Origin: Bacillus dicomae
Lineage (GTDB): Bacteria; Bacillota; Bacilli; Bacillales; Bacillaceae_G
Direction of reading: 5' to 3'
DNA length: 64,000 nucleotides
NCBI RefSeq assembly: GCF_006494425.1
Contig: NZ_VHIV01000002.1
Location: 744,001 to 808,000 of the forward strand
The notes under the pieces are model-generated. The model saw nothing but the letters and a program-made list of their open reading frames with translations. It ran no database searches and was not told the origin of the DNA. Every line of letters starts with the position of its first letter. Position 1 is the first letter of the stretch. Of this stretch, positions 9,308 through 17,565 are shown piece by piece. The translations under genes and the position numbers were made by a program.

Positions 9308-10498
9308 ATGAAGCGAGTTTTTGGAATACTTGTTTGTTTCATGTTATTGCTTTCTGGTACTTCAGTTAGTTTCGCACAATCTGAGAAAACGAAGCAGGAG
9401 AAAACAGAAGAAACAACGCCGAAGTTAGCGGAACAAGCGTCGTCAGCAATTGTAATTGAACAAGATACAGGTAAAGTTTTGTTTGATAAAAATCCAAATG
9501 AGAAGTTACCACCTGCTAGTATGACGAAGATTATGACAATGCTATTAATTATGGAACAAGTTGAAAAAGGAAAACTAAAACTGACCGATAAAGTGAGAGC
9601 GAGTGAGCATGCAGCTTCAATGGGTGGATCACAAATCTTTTTAGAGCCTGGTGAAGAGATGACTGTAAATGAAATGCTAAAAGGTATTGCAATTGCATCT
9701 GGAAATGATGCGTCTGTTGCGGTAGCGGAGCATATCGCTGGTTCAGAAGAAGGTTTTGTAAATATGATGAACAAAAAAGCGAAAGATTTAGGACTGAAAA
9801 ACACTCATTTCCAAAATCCAACAGGTCTTCCGGCTAAAGATCATTATTCCACAGCAAATGATATGGCTATAATGGCGAGAGAATTAATGAAGTATCCACT
9901 TATTCGCAAATACACAGGTAAATACGAAGATTATTTACGTGAAGATACGGATAAGAAGTTTTGGCTCGTTAATACGAATAAGTTAGTACGTTTTTATCCT
10001 GGGGTAGATGGTGTAAAAACAGGCTTTACGACAGAAGCAAAATATTGTTTAACAGCATCGGCTGAAAAGAATGGGATGCGTGTTATTTCAGTGGTTATGG
10101 GAGCACCTACATCGAAAGAACGGAACAATCAAGTAACGAAGCTTCTTGACTACGCATTTGGTCAATATATGACAAAGAAATTGTATACACGAGGCGAAAA
10201 AATTAAGACTGTCCAAGTAGGAAAAGGGAAAAAAGAAAAAGTAGATTTAGTTGCGTCAGACAATGTGTCTCTTCTTATGAAGAAAGGCGAAAATATGGAC
10301 AAAGTAAAGCATGAAGTAATTGCTGAAAAGAAAGTGAAAGCGCCGATTAAAAAGGGCGACGCACTTGGTACACTTGTTATTAAAAAAGATAAAGATGTTT
10401 TATTAAAACAAACGATTGTAGCAAAAGAAGATGTAGCAGCAGCGAGCTGGTGGGAGTTATTTAAAAGAAGTTTTGGGATGTTTTCAACATCAAAATAG
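9308..10498 (+). CDS. dacF: D-alanyl-D-alanine carboxypeptidase DacF (sporulation PBP)
   Basis: Low-molecular-weight penicillin-binding protein that trims peptidoglycan side chains, made in the forespore in Bacillus. It has a signal peptide (residues 1-23, ending SFA), the active-site SMTK at 71-74, SGN at 131-133 and KTG at 237-239, then the beta-rich PBP5-type C-terminal domain and a short amphipathic anchor (WWELFKRSFGMF). The 396-residue length is normal. RBS GGAGGG. It stands directly upstream of spoIIAA-spoIIAB-sigF, the conserved Bacillus order, and read-through into that operon is known in B. subtilis. Confidence 0.96.
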   Translation: MKRVFGILVCFMLLLSGTSVSFAQSEKTKQEKTEETTPKLAEQASSAIVIEQDTGKVLFDKNPNEKLPPASMTKIMTMLLIMEQVEKGKLKLTDKVRASEHAASMGGSQIFLEPGEEMTVNEMLKGIAIASGNDASVAVAEHIAGSEEGFVNMMNKKAKDLGLKNTHFQNPTGLPAKDHYSTANDMAIMARELMKYPLIRKYTGKYEDYLREDTDKKFWLVNTNKLVRFYPGVDGVKTGFTTEAKYCLTASAEKNGMRVISVVMGAPTSKERNNQVTKLLDYAFGQYMTKKLYTRGEKIKTVQVGKGKKEKVDLVASDNVSLLMKKGENMDKVKHEVIAEKKVKAPIKKGDALGTLVIKKDKDVLLKQTIVAKEDVAAASWWELFKRSFGMFSTSK

Positions 10499-10522
10499 CG
10501 GCAAATATTTTGCCGTTTTTCT
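10498..10522 (+). terminator. Hairpin after dacF
   Basis: Stem CGGCAAA/TTTTGCCG with a short loop and five T residues. It probably only attenuates read-through into spoIIAA. Confidence 0.75.
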
Positions 10523-10562
10523 ATTCATATGTAAGTGAATAATGCTGAAAGGTTTCACTTTA

Positions 10563-10620
10563 TGGCGAAATAGTTCTTCTTTTGTCAGTAGGAAGGATTC
10601 TTATGTTGTATCACGAAAAT
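10563..10620 (+). promoter_or_regulatory. Candidate Spo0A box and sigma-H promoter of spoIIA
   Basis: TGGCGAA at 10563-10569 fits the 0A box TGNCGAA. AAGGATT at 10593-10599 and CACGAAAAT at 10612-10620 resemble sigma-H -35 (AGGAWWW) and -10 (GAAT) elements at near-normal spacing. In B. subtilis spoIIA is driven by sigma-H and Spo0A from this position; the exact bases here are my reading. Confidence 0.5.
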
Positions 10621-10667
10621 CTTTATGTATGTGAATGAGTAAAGTTTGAGCATAAGGAGGAAATCGT

Positions 10668-11018
10668 GTGAGTCTTTCCATGCAATTAGAAGTAAAACGT
10701 GACGTCCTATGTGTGAGACTAGCGGGTGAATTAGATCATCATACTGCTGAAGAGTTGCGAACGAAAGTAACAGATATGATTGAGACACATGGTGTTCATC
10801 ATATTGTTTTGAGCCTAGAGAACTTATCATTTATGGATAGTTCTGGTTTAGGTGTTATATTAGGCCGATATAAGCATGTAAAGGGATTAGGTGGAGAAAT
10901 GGTTGTTTGTGCAATTTCACCACCTGTTAAGCGTTTGTTTGAAATGTCGGGCTTATTCAAAATTGTTCGCTTAGAAGAAAGTGAAGCGCACGCGCTCGCG
11001 ACGTTGGGGGTGGCATAA
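10668..11018 (+). CDS. spoIIAA: Anti-anti-sigma factor SpoIIAA
   Basis: STAS-domain protein that, when unphosphorylated, binds SpoIIAB and frees sigma-F in the forespore. The phosphorylatable serine is in FMDSSGLG (Ser58), the site used by SpoIIAB and SpoIIE. 116 residues, standard length. GTG start with AGGAGG 5 bases before it. First gene of the three-gene operon; its stop codon abuts the spoIIAB ATG. Confidence 0.98.
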   Translation: MSLSMQLEVKRDVLCVRLAGELDHHTAEELRTKVTDMIETHGVHHIVLSLENLSFMDSSGLGVILGRYKHVKGLGGEMVVCAISPPVKRLFEMSGLFKIVRLEESEAHALATLGVA

Positions 11019-11459
11019 ATGAGAAATGAAATGAACCTTCAATTTTCAGCATTAAGTCAAAATGAATCGTTCGCTCGTGTTACAGTAGCTGCTTTCATTG
11101 CGCAACTAGATCCAACGATGGAAGAATTAACGGAGATTAAAACAGTTGTATCAGAAGCGGTTACAAATGCAATTATTCATGGGTATGAAGGAAATGCAGA
11201 AGGTATTGTTTATATTTCTGTAATTTTGGAAGAAGCAATGGTGAAACTCACGATTCGAGATGAAGGGATTGGCATCTTTGATTTAGATGAAGCAAGACAA
11301 CCCCTTTTTACAACTAAACCTGAATTAGAGCGTTCCGGAATGGGATTTACTATCATGGAAAATTTTATGGATGAAGTAGAAGTTATTTCAAACGAATCTT
11401 TCGGGACAACAATCCATTTGACAAAATACTTATCAAATAGTAACGCTCTATGCAATTAA
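11019..11459 (+). CDS. spoIIAB: Anti-sigma-F factor and SpoIIAA kinase SpoIIAB
   Basis: GHKL-fold serine kinase that holds sigma-F inactive and phosphorylates SpoIIAA. The N box [12 protein letters not shown] (about 45-56), G1 box RDEGIGI and G2 GMGFTIM form the ATP pocket. 146 residues. The start directly follows the spoIIAA stop, with GGGGGTGG as ribosome binding site inside spoIIAA, so translation is coupled. This keeps the three switch proteins in fixed proportion. Confidence 0.98.
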   Translation: MRNEMNLQFSALSQNESFARVTVAAFIAQLDPTMEELTEIKTVVSEAVTNAIIHGYEGNAEGIVYISVILEEAMVKLTIRDEGIGIFDLDEARQPLFTTKPELERSGMGFTIMENFMDEVEVISNESFGTTIHLTKYLSNSNALCN

Positions 11460-11471
11460 GGAGAATAGCCT

Positions 11472-12230
11472 ATGGACATAGAGGTCAAAAATGAGAAGAA
11501 GAAACCTCAGTTAAAGGACCACGAGCTAAAAGCGTTAATTCAAAAAAGTCAAGATGGAGATCAACAAGCGAGAGATACAATTGTTCAAAGTAATATGCGT
11601 CTCGTATGGTCGGTTGTGCAACGTTTTCTTAACCGCGGATACGAACCAGACGATCTATTTCAAATTGGATGTATTGGGCTCTTAAAATCGGTAGATAAAT
11701 TTGATTTATCTTTCGACGTGAAATTTTCAACATATGCAGTTCCAATGATTATTGGCGAAATACAGCGATTTTTACGTGATGATGGATCAGTGAAAGTAAG
11801 TAGGTCATTAAAAGAAACAGGAAACAAAATTCGGAAGATGAGAGACGAGCTTTCGAAAGAATTCGGAAGAGCTCCAACGATTAATGAAGTAGCCGAGGCG
11901 TTAGAACTAACGCCAGAAGAAGTTGTTCTGGCGCAAGAAGCGAGTCGTGCTCCTTCATCTATACATGAAACGGTGTATGAAAACGATGGGGATCCAATCA
12001 CTATTTTAGATCAAATTGCAGATCAATCTGAAACGAAATGGTTTGATAAAATTGCTTTAAAAGAGGCAATTAGAGAATTAGATGAGCGAGAGCGTTTAAT
12101 CGTATATTTACGCTACTATAAAGACCAAACCCAATCGGAAGTAGCGGAGCGAATAGGCATTTCGCAAGTACAAGTTTCAAGACTTGAAAAGAAAATATTA
12201 AAACAGATGAAAGATCGAATAGATGAATAG
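11472..12230 (+). CDS. sigF: RNA polymerase sigma-F factor
   Basis: First forespore-specific sigma factor. Region 2 carries DLFQIGCIGLLKSVDKFD (core binding) and FSTYAVPMIIGEIQRFLRDD (-10 recognition, about residues 76-95). Region 4 carries the helix-turn-helix QSEVAERIGISQVQVSRLEKKIL at the C-terminus. 252 residues. RBS AAGGAGA. The terminator overlaps the last codons. Likely targets in this window are dacF (sigma-F/G class) and, through sigma-G, spoVA. Confidence 0.98.
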   Translation: MDIEVKNEKKKPQLKDHELKALIQKSQDGDQQARDTIVQSNMRLVWSVVQRFLNRGYEPDDLFQIGCIGLLKSVDKFDLSFDVKFSTYAVPMIIGEIQRFLRDDGSVKVSRSLKETGNKIRKMRDELSKEFGRAPTINEVAEALELTPEEVVLAQEASRAPSSIHETVYENDGDPITILDQIADQSETKWFDKIALKEAIRELDERERLIVYLRYYKDQTQSEVAERIGISQVQVSRLEKKILKQMKDRIDE

Positions 12231-12247
12231 CTATTCGATCTTTTTTT
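12211..12247 (+). terminator. Terminator of the spoIIA operon
   Basis: Stem AAGATCGAATAG/CTATTCGATCTT with an 8-base loop and T-run. Its 5' arm is formed by the last codons of sigF. Confidence 0.92.
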
Positions 12248-12363
12248 ATGCTTTTAATTAGGAGAGATTGTAAACTTTCGTAAAAATTAACAGAATTTAT
12301 TGATAATTTAGTAAATTTAAAATATAATCCAAGTATGAACTTGTCACAAAGGGGGAAGGAAAT

Positions 12364-13890
12364 ATGGAAACGAGGCAACAATGGGGAACGAGGGCTGGAT
12401 TCATTTTCGCAGCAGTCGGCTCTGCCGTTGGATTAGGAAACATATGGCGTTTTCCTTATACAGCGTATGAAAATGGGGGAGGCGCATTCTTTTTACCGTA
12501 CTTATTCGCATTATTAACGACTGGTATTTCATTATTAGCGTTTGAATTTGCTCTTGGGCATCGTCACCGTGGTTCCGCGCCACTTACGTTCTTCCGTATT
12601 CATCCGCGTGCTGAATTCATCGGATGGTGGCAAATGTGCGTAACATTTATCGTTTCAACATATTATGCAGTAATTATTGCTTGGTCTATTTCGTATACGT
12701 ATTTTGCAATTACTGGGGCGTGGGGGAAAGACACGCAATCATTTTTATTTAAAGAGTATTTGCATGTTGCAGATAAGCCTGGGCAGTTTGGAGGGCTCGT
12801 ACCCGAAGTATTAATTCCGCTAGCTCTCGTTTGGATTATTGTGCTTGGTGTTGCATTTAAAGGAGTAAAAAAAGGAATCGAAGTTGTTAACCGTATTTTC
12901 ATCCCTTTACTAGTTGTTATGTTCCTTATTATCGTAGTTCGTGCAGTGACGATGGAAGGTGCGATGCAAGGATTAGATGCATTCTTTAAACCAGATTGGA
13001 GTCGTATTTTTGATGGGAAAGTATGGCTTGCTGCTTACGGTCAAATTTTCTTTAGTTTATCTTTAGCATTTGGAATTATGATTACGTATTCAAGTTATTT
13101 GCCGAAAAACTCAGATACAACAAATAACGCCTTTATTACGGGCTTTGCAAACTCAGGATTTGAATTATTAGCAGGGATTGGGGTCTTTGCGGCTCTTGGA
13201 TTTATGGCAAACAATATGGGAGTACCAGTTGATAAAGTAGCAAGTGCTGGTGTAGGGCTTGCGTTCGTAGTATTCCCGCAAATTATTAATGAATTACCAA
13301 TGTCACCTTTATTTGGCGTATTATTTTTCTTATCATTAACGGTTGCTGGAATTACATCCCTCATTTCGCTTGCGGAAGTATGTTTTGCTGCCGTATCTGA
13401 AAAGTTTAGCTTAAGTCGCCAAAAAACAATTGGAATTATGGGGACGCTTCTCGTACTAGTTTCTCTTGTTTTTGCGACACGTGGTGGTCTTATATTCCTA
13501 GATGTTGTGGATTACTTCGCTAATAACTTCGGATTAATTACGATTGCGCTAGCGGAAGTAGTTACGATAGGGCTCATTTTACGTCGTTTACCAGTTTATC
13601 AAAACCACGCAAACTTCGTATCTGATATTAAGTTAGGGACGTTTTGGAGAGTAAGTTTACTCGTTATTACTCCGCTTATGTTAGGGTACATGTTAATTGA
13701 TGGTACAATCCAAAATATTAAAAAGAACTATGGAGATTACCCAACGGAGTTTGTCGTAACGTATGGTTGGTCAATTGCAGCAGCGTTCCTTATCGTTGCG
13801 TTAATCATTAGTTTAAAGAAATGGAATGCACAAATACATTCAGATTCTGCTAAGCTTGAAAAAGAATGGAAAGATCGGGGTGTTTCATAA
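12364..13890 (+). CDS. Sodium-dependent transporter, NSS/SNF family (MetP-like)
   Basis: Sodium-coupled amino-acid importer of the LeuT type, 508 residues and about 12 membrane segments. The first helix contains the signature WGTRAGFIFAAVGSAVGLGNIWRFPY, the unwound substrate/Na+ site, and a later YGQIFFSLSLAFGIMITYSSY matches helix 6. RBS AAGGGGGAAGG. It is followed, with stop and start overlapping, by a 32-residue peptide of the MetS type. That pairing points to a methionine/alanine importer (MetPS in Corynebacterium), though substrate is inferred from the partner only. Confidence 0.94.
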   Translation: METRQQWGTRAGFIFAAVGSAVGLGNIWRFPYTAYENGGGAFFLPYLFALLTTGISLLAFEFALGHRHRGSAPLTFFRIHPRAEFIGWWQMCVTFIVSTYYAVIIAWSISYTYFAITGAWGKDTQSFLFKEYLHVADKPGQFGGLVPEVLIPLALVWIIVLGVAFKGVKKGIEVVNRIFIPLLVVMFLIIVVRAVTMEGAMQGLDAFFKPDWSRIFDGKVWLAAYGQIFFSLSLAFGIMITYSSYLPKNSDTTNNAFITGFANSGFELLAGIGVFAALGFMANNMGVPVDKVASAGVGLAFVVFPQIINELPMSPLFGVLFFLSLTVAGITSLISLAEVCFAAVSEKFSLSRQKTIGIMGTLLVLVSLVFATRGGLIFLDVVDYFANNFGLITIALAEVVTIGLILRRLPVYQNHANFVSDIKLGTFWRVSLLVITPLMLGYMLIDGTIQNIKKNYGDYPTEFVVTYGWSIAAAFLIVALIISLKKWNAQIHSDSAKLEKEWKDRGVS

Positions 13891-13988
13891 TGAGTGGATC
13901 AGCGATTATGATGATGGTTATTGGTATGGTAGTCATTTGGGGAGGACTCGCATTAAGTATTGCAAATTTATTTAAGAAAAAGGCATAA
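13890..13988 (+). CDS. MetS-like small subunit of NSS transporter
   Basis: 32-residue single-span peptide: MSGSAIMMMVIGMVVIWG, then GLALSIANLFKKKA. Its ATG overlaps the stop of the NSS gene (TAATG), so the two are translationally coupled. The length, the W-G-G pair in the helix and the lysine-rich cytoplasmic tail fit the methionine/alanine-import NSS small-subunit family. In Corynebacterium the MetS partner is needed for MetP activity. A strong terminator follows at once. Confidence 0.85.
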   Translation: MSGSAIMMMVIGMVVIWGGLALSIANLFKKKA

Positions 13989-13991
13989 ACT

Positions 13992-14028
13992 AAAAAACAT
14001 CTGTACCGAAATGGTACAGATGTTTTTT
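13992..14028 (+). terminator. Terminator after NSS operon
   Basis: Stem ACATCTGTACC/GGTACAGATGT with a 5-base loop and a long T-run. Confidence 0.93.
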
Positions 14029-14039
14029 TATGAAAAAAT

Positions 14040-14070
14040 TGTATTAGAAAAAAATTCAATAACCATACTA
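14040..14070 (+). promoter_or_regulatory. Sigma-G-type promoter of the spoVA operon
   Basis: The -10 CATACTA at 14064-14070 is a perfect sigma-G match. TGTATT, 18 bases upstream, resembles the -35 TGAATA. It sits about 35 bases ahead of spoVAA, and spoVA is a known sigma-G operon. Confidence 0.75.
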
Positions 14071-14104
14071 CAACTACGAGGAAGAGTAAAGAGGTGAATG
14101 GAAA

Positions 14105-14725
14105 TTGGAACAAACAATTTATATTAAAATGCGTAATCGATTAAAAGTTTCTCCTACGTATGAAGTAAAGCTGAGTGATGTTGCTCAACTTGCCGGAGAT
14201 GCTTTAGTGGTTCAGTCGTTACAGGATGAGGTAGTTTACAAAATAACAGCGCATGATAAGACGCATGTTGTAATTGATGTTATGAAAATTATTGAGATTA
14301 TTAGGCAAAAAGCGGCCCATATACAAATTAATTTACTCGGTTCTGGACAAACTCTTGTTGAAATTATATATGAAAAAAAGAAAGTACATCCAATTTTCTT
14401 CGGACTTGTATGGTTGTTACTTTTTATTGGAGCGGCCCTTGCGATCATTTATTTTCATGAAGATGTAAGCATGCAACAAGTGCACCAACGGTTATATTAC
14501 ATGATTACGGGAGAATTTAAGGCGCAACCACTTTTATTTCAAATTCCTTATTCATTAGGTCTTGGGTTAGGTATGGTTTTATTTTTTAATCATGTATTTC
14601 AAAAGCGTATTAATGAAGAGCCGAGTCCGTTAGAAGTAGAGATGTTCCAATACCAGCAGTCACTTGACCAATATGTAATTGTTCATGAAAACAAGGACAA
14701 TATGAAACAACTTGCCGATGATTGA
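14105..14725 (+). CDS. spoVAA: Stage V sporulation protein AA
   Basis: Membrane protein of the forespore inner membrane, part of the SpoVA system that moves Ca-dipicolinate into the spore and out at germination. The soluble N-terminal half (about 95 residues) precedes two membrane segments (about 97-115 and 145-165). 206 residues. TTG start with GAGGTGA upstream; the ATG at 14098 is out of frame. First gene of the seven-gene operon, overlapping spoVAB by a few codons. Confidence 0.94.
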   Translation: MEQTIYIKMRNRLKVSPTYEVKLSDVAQLAGDALVVQSLQDEVVYKITAHDKTHVVIDVMKIIEIIRQKAAHIQINLLGSGQTLVEIIYEKKKVHPIFFGLVWLLLFIGAALAIIYFHEDVSMQQVHQRLYYMITGEFKAQPLLFQIPYSLGLGLGMVLFFNHVFQKRINEEPSPLEVEMFQYQQSLDQYVIVHENKDNMKQLADD

Positions 14726-15134
14726 ATCTGGGTTTGTTATTTTAATTGCTTTAGCAGGAGGAATTGCAGTAGGTAGCGGATATGTCGCATTTTTAGCCGT
14801 ACTTGGTATAATCCCTCGTCTAGCTCAATTAACGAGAAGTGGAAAGCACATTCAATATTTTGAGTGGGCAGTTATTGCAGGTACGTTAACAGGAGCTTGG
14901 TGTAGTTTGAAAAACATTACATTTCAAACGTCGCAATATTGGCTTGTTATATTAGGAATATTTTGCGGCACATTCATTGGAATGCTCGCTGCCGCATTAA
15001 CAGAGGTGTTAAATGTTTTACCTATTTTAGCGAAACGAGTAGGGGTAGAGGGGAAAATTGTTGTTTTACTCGTTGCTCTTGTACTTGGAAAAGTAATAGG
15101 CTCGTTGTTTCACTGGATTTATTTCGTAAAGTAG
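14718..15134 (+). CDS. spoVAB: Stage V sporulation protein AB
   Basis: Small integral membrane protein with four hydrophobic helices, about 138 residues, in the conserved second position of spoVA. The start is uncertain: ATG 14718 (overlapping spoVAA by 8 bases) and TTG 14712 are both in frame, and neither has a good ribosome binding site. Translation is probably coupled to spoVAA. Confidence 0.92.
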   Translation: MIESGFVILIALAGGIAVGSGYVAFLAVLGIIPRLAQLTRSGKHIQYFEWAVIAGTLTGAWCSLKNITFQTSQYWLVILGIFCGTFIGMLAAALTEVLNVLPILAKRVGVEGKIVVLLVALVLGKVIGSLFHWIYFVK

Positions 15135-15148
15135 GAGGCAATATATAA

Positions 15149-15607
15149 ATGACAGGGCGAAAACTAAAGGATGATTACATAAATAAAGTGAAGGAGTACC
15201 ATCCAAAACCAAACTATTTCATAAATTGTGTCAAGGCGTTTCTTGTAGGTGGACTTATTTGTACTGTCGGAGAAGCATTGATGAAATTTTATATACATTA
15301 TTTTCATTTTAGTGAACAAGAGGCAGGAAATCCGACAGTTGCAACGCTTGTATTATTATCGGCGATTTTAACAGGCTGTGGTGTATATGATAAAATCGGT
15401 CAATTTGCAGGAGCAGGATCGTCTGTACCAGTTACTGGGTTTGCGAATTCTATGGCGAGTGCTGCGCTAGAACATAAGAGTGAAGGAATTGTGCTTGGTG
15501 TTGCTACAAATATGTTTAAGCTTGCGGGAAGTGTTATCGTTTTTGGAGTCGTTGGTGCATACATTATTGGGTTAATAAGATATACTTTTAAAATTTTAAT
15601 GTCTTAA
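15149..15607 (+). CDS. spoVAC: Stage V sporulation protein AC
   Basis: 152-residue membrane protein; B. subtilis SpoVAC behaves as a mechanosensitive channel in dipicolinate release. About four membrane segments. The motif YDKIGQFAGAGSSVPVTGFANS, around residue 70-92, recurs in SpoVAEb ([22 protein letters not shown]), showing that the two are paralogues. Strong RBS (GTAGGAGGC). Confidence 0.96.
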   Translation: MTGRKLKDDYINKVKEYHPKPNYFINCVKAFLVGGLICTVGEALMKFYIHYFHFSEQEAGNPTVATLVLLSAILTGCGVYDKIGQFAGAGSSVPVTGFANSMASAALEHKSEGIVLGVATNMFKLAGSVIVFGVVGAYIIGLIRYTFKILMS

Positions 15608-15619
15608 AGGAGGGTTAGT

Positions 15620-16636
15620 ATGAGGTTGACAGGAAACCAAACGTGGGTATTTCAAAATGATATTTATGTAAATGCAACCGGTACTGCTGTTGGTCCGAAA
15701 GAAGTTGAAGGCCCTCTTGGAAAGGATTTTGATATTTCATATGATGATTTACATTGCGGAGAGGAAAACTGGGAACTTGCTGAACGAAGATTAATGTCAG
15801 ATTCCATTCAACAAGTCGTGCAAAAAGGAAATGTAGAAACATCACAAATTGATTTCTTTTTAGCGGGTGATTTATTAAATCAAACAGTGACAGCAAATTA
15901 TGTTGCACGTAAATGGGGGATTCCTTTTTTAGGAATGTTTAGTGCTTGTGCGACTTCGATGGAGACTTTAGCGGTCGGGTCAGCCTTTATAGACGGTGGA
16001 TTCGCAAATCGTGTGTTAGCGACGGTCAGTAGTCATAATGCAACGGCTGAAAGACAGTTTCGTTATCCAACAGAGTATGGAGGACAAAAACCAGGAACAG
16101 CAAATTCCACTGTTACAGGTGCAGGGTCCATATTAATTAGTAAAGAAAAAAGCGCCATTAAAATTACAGCAGCTACGATTGGAAAAGTGCAAGATTTAGG
16201 AATTACGAACCCTTTAGATATGGGATCGGCAATGGCGCCGGCTGCTGCTCATACAATTCAACAACATTTTGAAGATTTGAAGAGAAGTGCAGCTGATTAT
16301 GACTTAATTGTTACCGGTGATTTATCAGCTGTTGGAACACCAATCGCAAAACAGCTTTTACTGGAAGAAGGTTATGATCTTGGGCATATATATAATGATT
16401 GCGGATTAATGATCTATGATTCCGATCAAGAAGAAGTATTTGCAGGTGGTAGTGGCTGTGCTTGTTCAGCTGTTGTCACATATGGTCATTTATTAAGCGA
16501 GATGCAAAAAGGGAATTTACAACGAATTTTTGTCGTTGCTACTGGTGCGCTATTAAGCCCAATGATGATGCAACAGAAAGAAACGATTCCAACAATTGCA
16601 CATGGTGTCGTATTTGAGAGAGTGAAGGGAGAGTGA
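15620..16636 (+). CDS. spoVAD: Stage V sporulation protein AD
   Basis: Soluble, membrane-associated SpoVA component that binds dipicolinic acid. 338 residues with a thiolase/ketoacyl-synthase-like fold: GMFSACATSMETLAVG (about 110-125) resembles the nucleophile-elbow region and GGSGCACSAV a later glycine-rich loop. It acts as a binding protein rather than an enzyme in B. subtilis. RBS GGAGGG. Confidence 0.97.
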   Translation: MRLTGNQTWVFQNDIYVNATGTAVGPKEVEGPLGKDFDISYDDLHCGEENWELAERRLMSDSIQQVVQKGNVETSQIDFFLAGDLLNQTVTANYVARKWGIPFLGMFSACATSMETLAVGSAFIDGGFANRVLATVSSHNATAERQFRYPTEYGGQKPGTANSTVTGAGSILISKEKSAIKITAATIGKVQDLGITNPLDMGSAMAPAAAHTIQQHFEDLKRSAADYDLIVTGDLSAVGTPIAKQLLLEEGYDLGHIYNDCGLMIYDSDQEEVFAGGSGCACSAVVTYGHLLSEMQKGNLQRIFVVATGALLSPMMMQQKETIPTIAHGVVFERVKGE

Positions 16637-16639
16637 ATT

Positions 16640-16990
16640 GTGGATTTTATATATGCATTTCTTGTGGGAGGCGCTATTTGTGTCATTGGACAACTATTGT
16701 TAGATTTTGCAAAGTTCACACCAGCCCATTTAATGTCTACCTTTGTAGTCATAGGAGCAGTTTTAGATGGATTCGGATTGTACGATAAGCTTATAAAGTT
16801 TGCTGGTGCTGGTGCGACAGTTCCTATTACAAGTTTTGGACATTCACTATTACATGGGGCCATGCATGCGGCAGAAAAACACGGATATATAGGGATTGGT
16901 ATGGGTATGTTTAGTTTAACGTCTGCAGGCATTTCTGCAGCGATATTATTTTCATTTTTTGTAGCACTTATATGTAAACCGAAAGGATAA
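16640..16990 (+). CDS. spoVAEb: Stage V sporulation protein AE, AEb type
   Basis: 116-residue membrane protein, paralogue of SpoVAC with the shared [22 protein letters not shown] motif and about four helices. GTG start with GGGAGAG 6 bases upstream. Part of the membrane channel module with SpoVAC. Confidence 0.95.
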   Translation: MDFIYAFLVGGAICVIGQLLLDFAKFTPAHLMSTFVVIGAVLDGFGLYDKLIKFAGAGATVPITSFGHSLLHGAMHAAEKHGYIGIGMGMFSLTSAGISAAILFSFFVALICKPKG

Positions 16991-16995
16991 ATCAA

Positions 16996-17565
16996 ATGAG
17001 ACGAAGGGTTGTTTTGGTCACAGATGGAGATGAATATGCAAAGCGAACAATTGAGCTTTTAACGAAGGAATTTGGGGGAAGGTGTATTTCAGCATCACAA
17101 AGTAATCCAACCAAATTGACAGGGAAAAAAGTTGTTGAGCTTATTATGCAAACGCCATATGACCCTGTATTTGTCATGTTTGATGACAGTGGATTTATTG
17201 GAGAAGGATCTGGTGAAAAGGCTTTAAAATATGTAGCCACGCATAAACAAATTGATGTACTGGGGATTTTGGCAGTAGCATCTAATACACATCATTGGGA
17301 ATGGGCGCGCGTAGATGTAAGTGTAGATCGGAATGGGAATTTAACGGAATACGGTGTTGATAAATTTGGACTTCCAGATGGGGAAATTGGCAGAATTAGC
17401 GGAGATACTATTTATTGTTTAGATGACTTGAATGTTCCTGTCATTGTTGGAGTTGGTGATATTGGTAAGATGTGTGGAAATGATGAATGGGAGAGAGGAT
17501 CACCAATTACGAAAAAAGCAATTCAGTTAATTTTGGAAAGGAGTGGGTTTTATGACGAAGCCTAA
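16996..17565 (+). CDS. spoVAEa: Stage V sporulation protein AE, AEa type
   Basis: 189-residue soluble protein, unlike AEb despite the shared name. It opens [21 protein letters not shown] and carries GSDxx-type acidic segments such as [18 protein letters not shown]. Its function in DPA transport is less clear than that of AC, AD and AEb, and it is absent from some spore formers. RBS AAGGAT. Its 3' end overlaps spoVAF by 14 bases. Confidence 0.94.
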   Translation: MRRRVVLVTDGDEYAKRTIELLTKEFGGRCISASQSNPTKLTGKKVVELIMQTPYDPVFVMFDDSGFIGEGSGEKALKYVATHKQIDVLGILAVASNTHHWEWARVDVSVDRNGNLTEYGVDKFGLPDGEIGRISGDTIYCLDDLNVPVIVGVGDIGKMCGNDEWERGSPITKKAIQLILERSGFYDEA

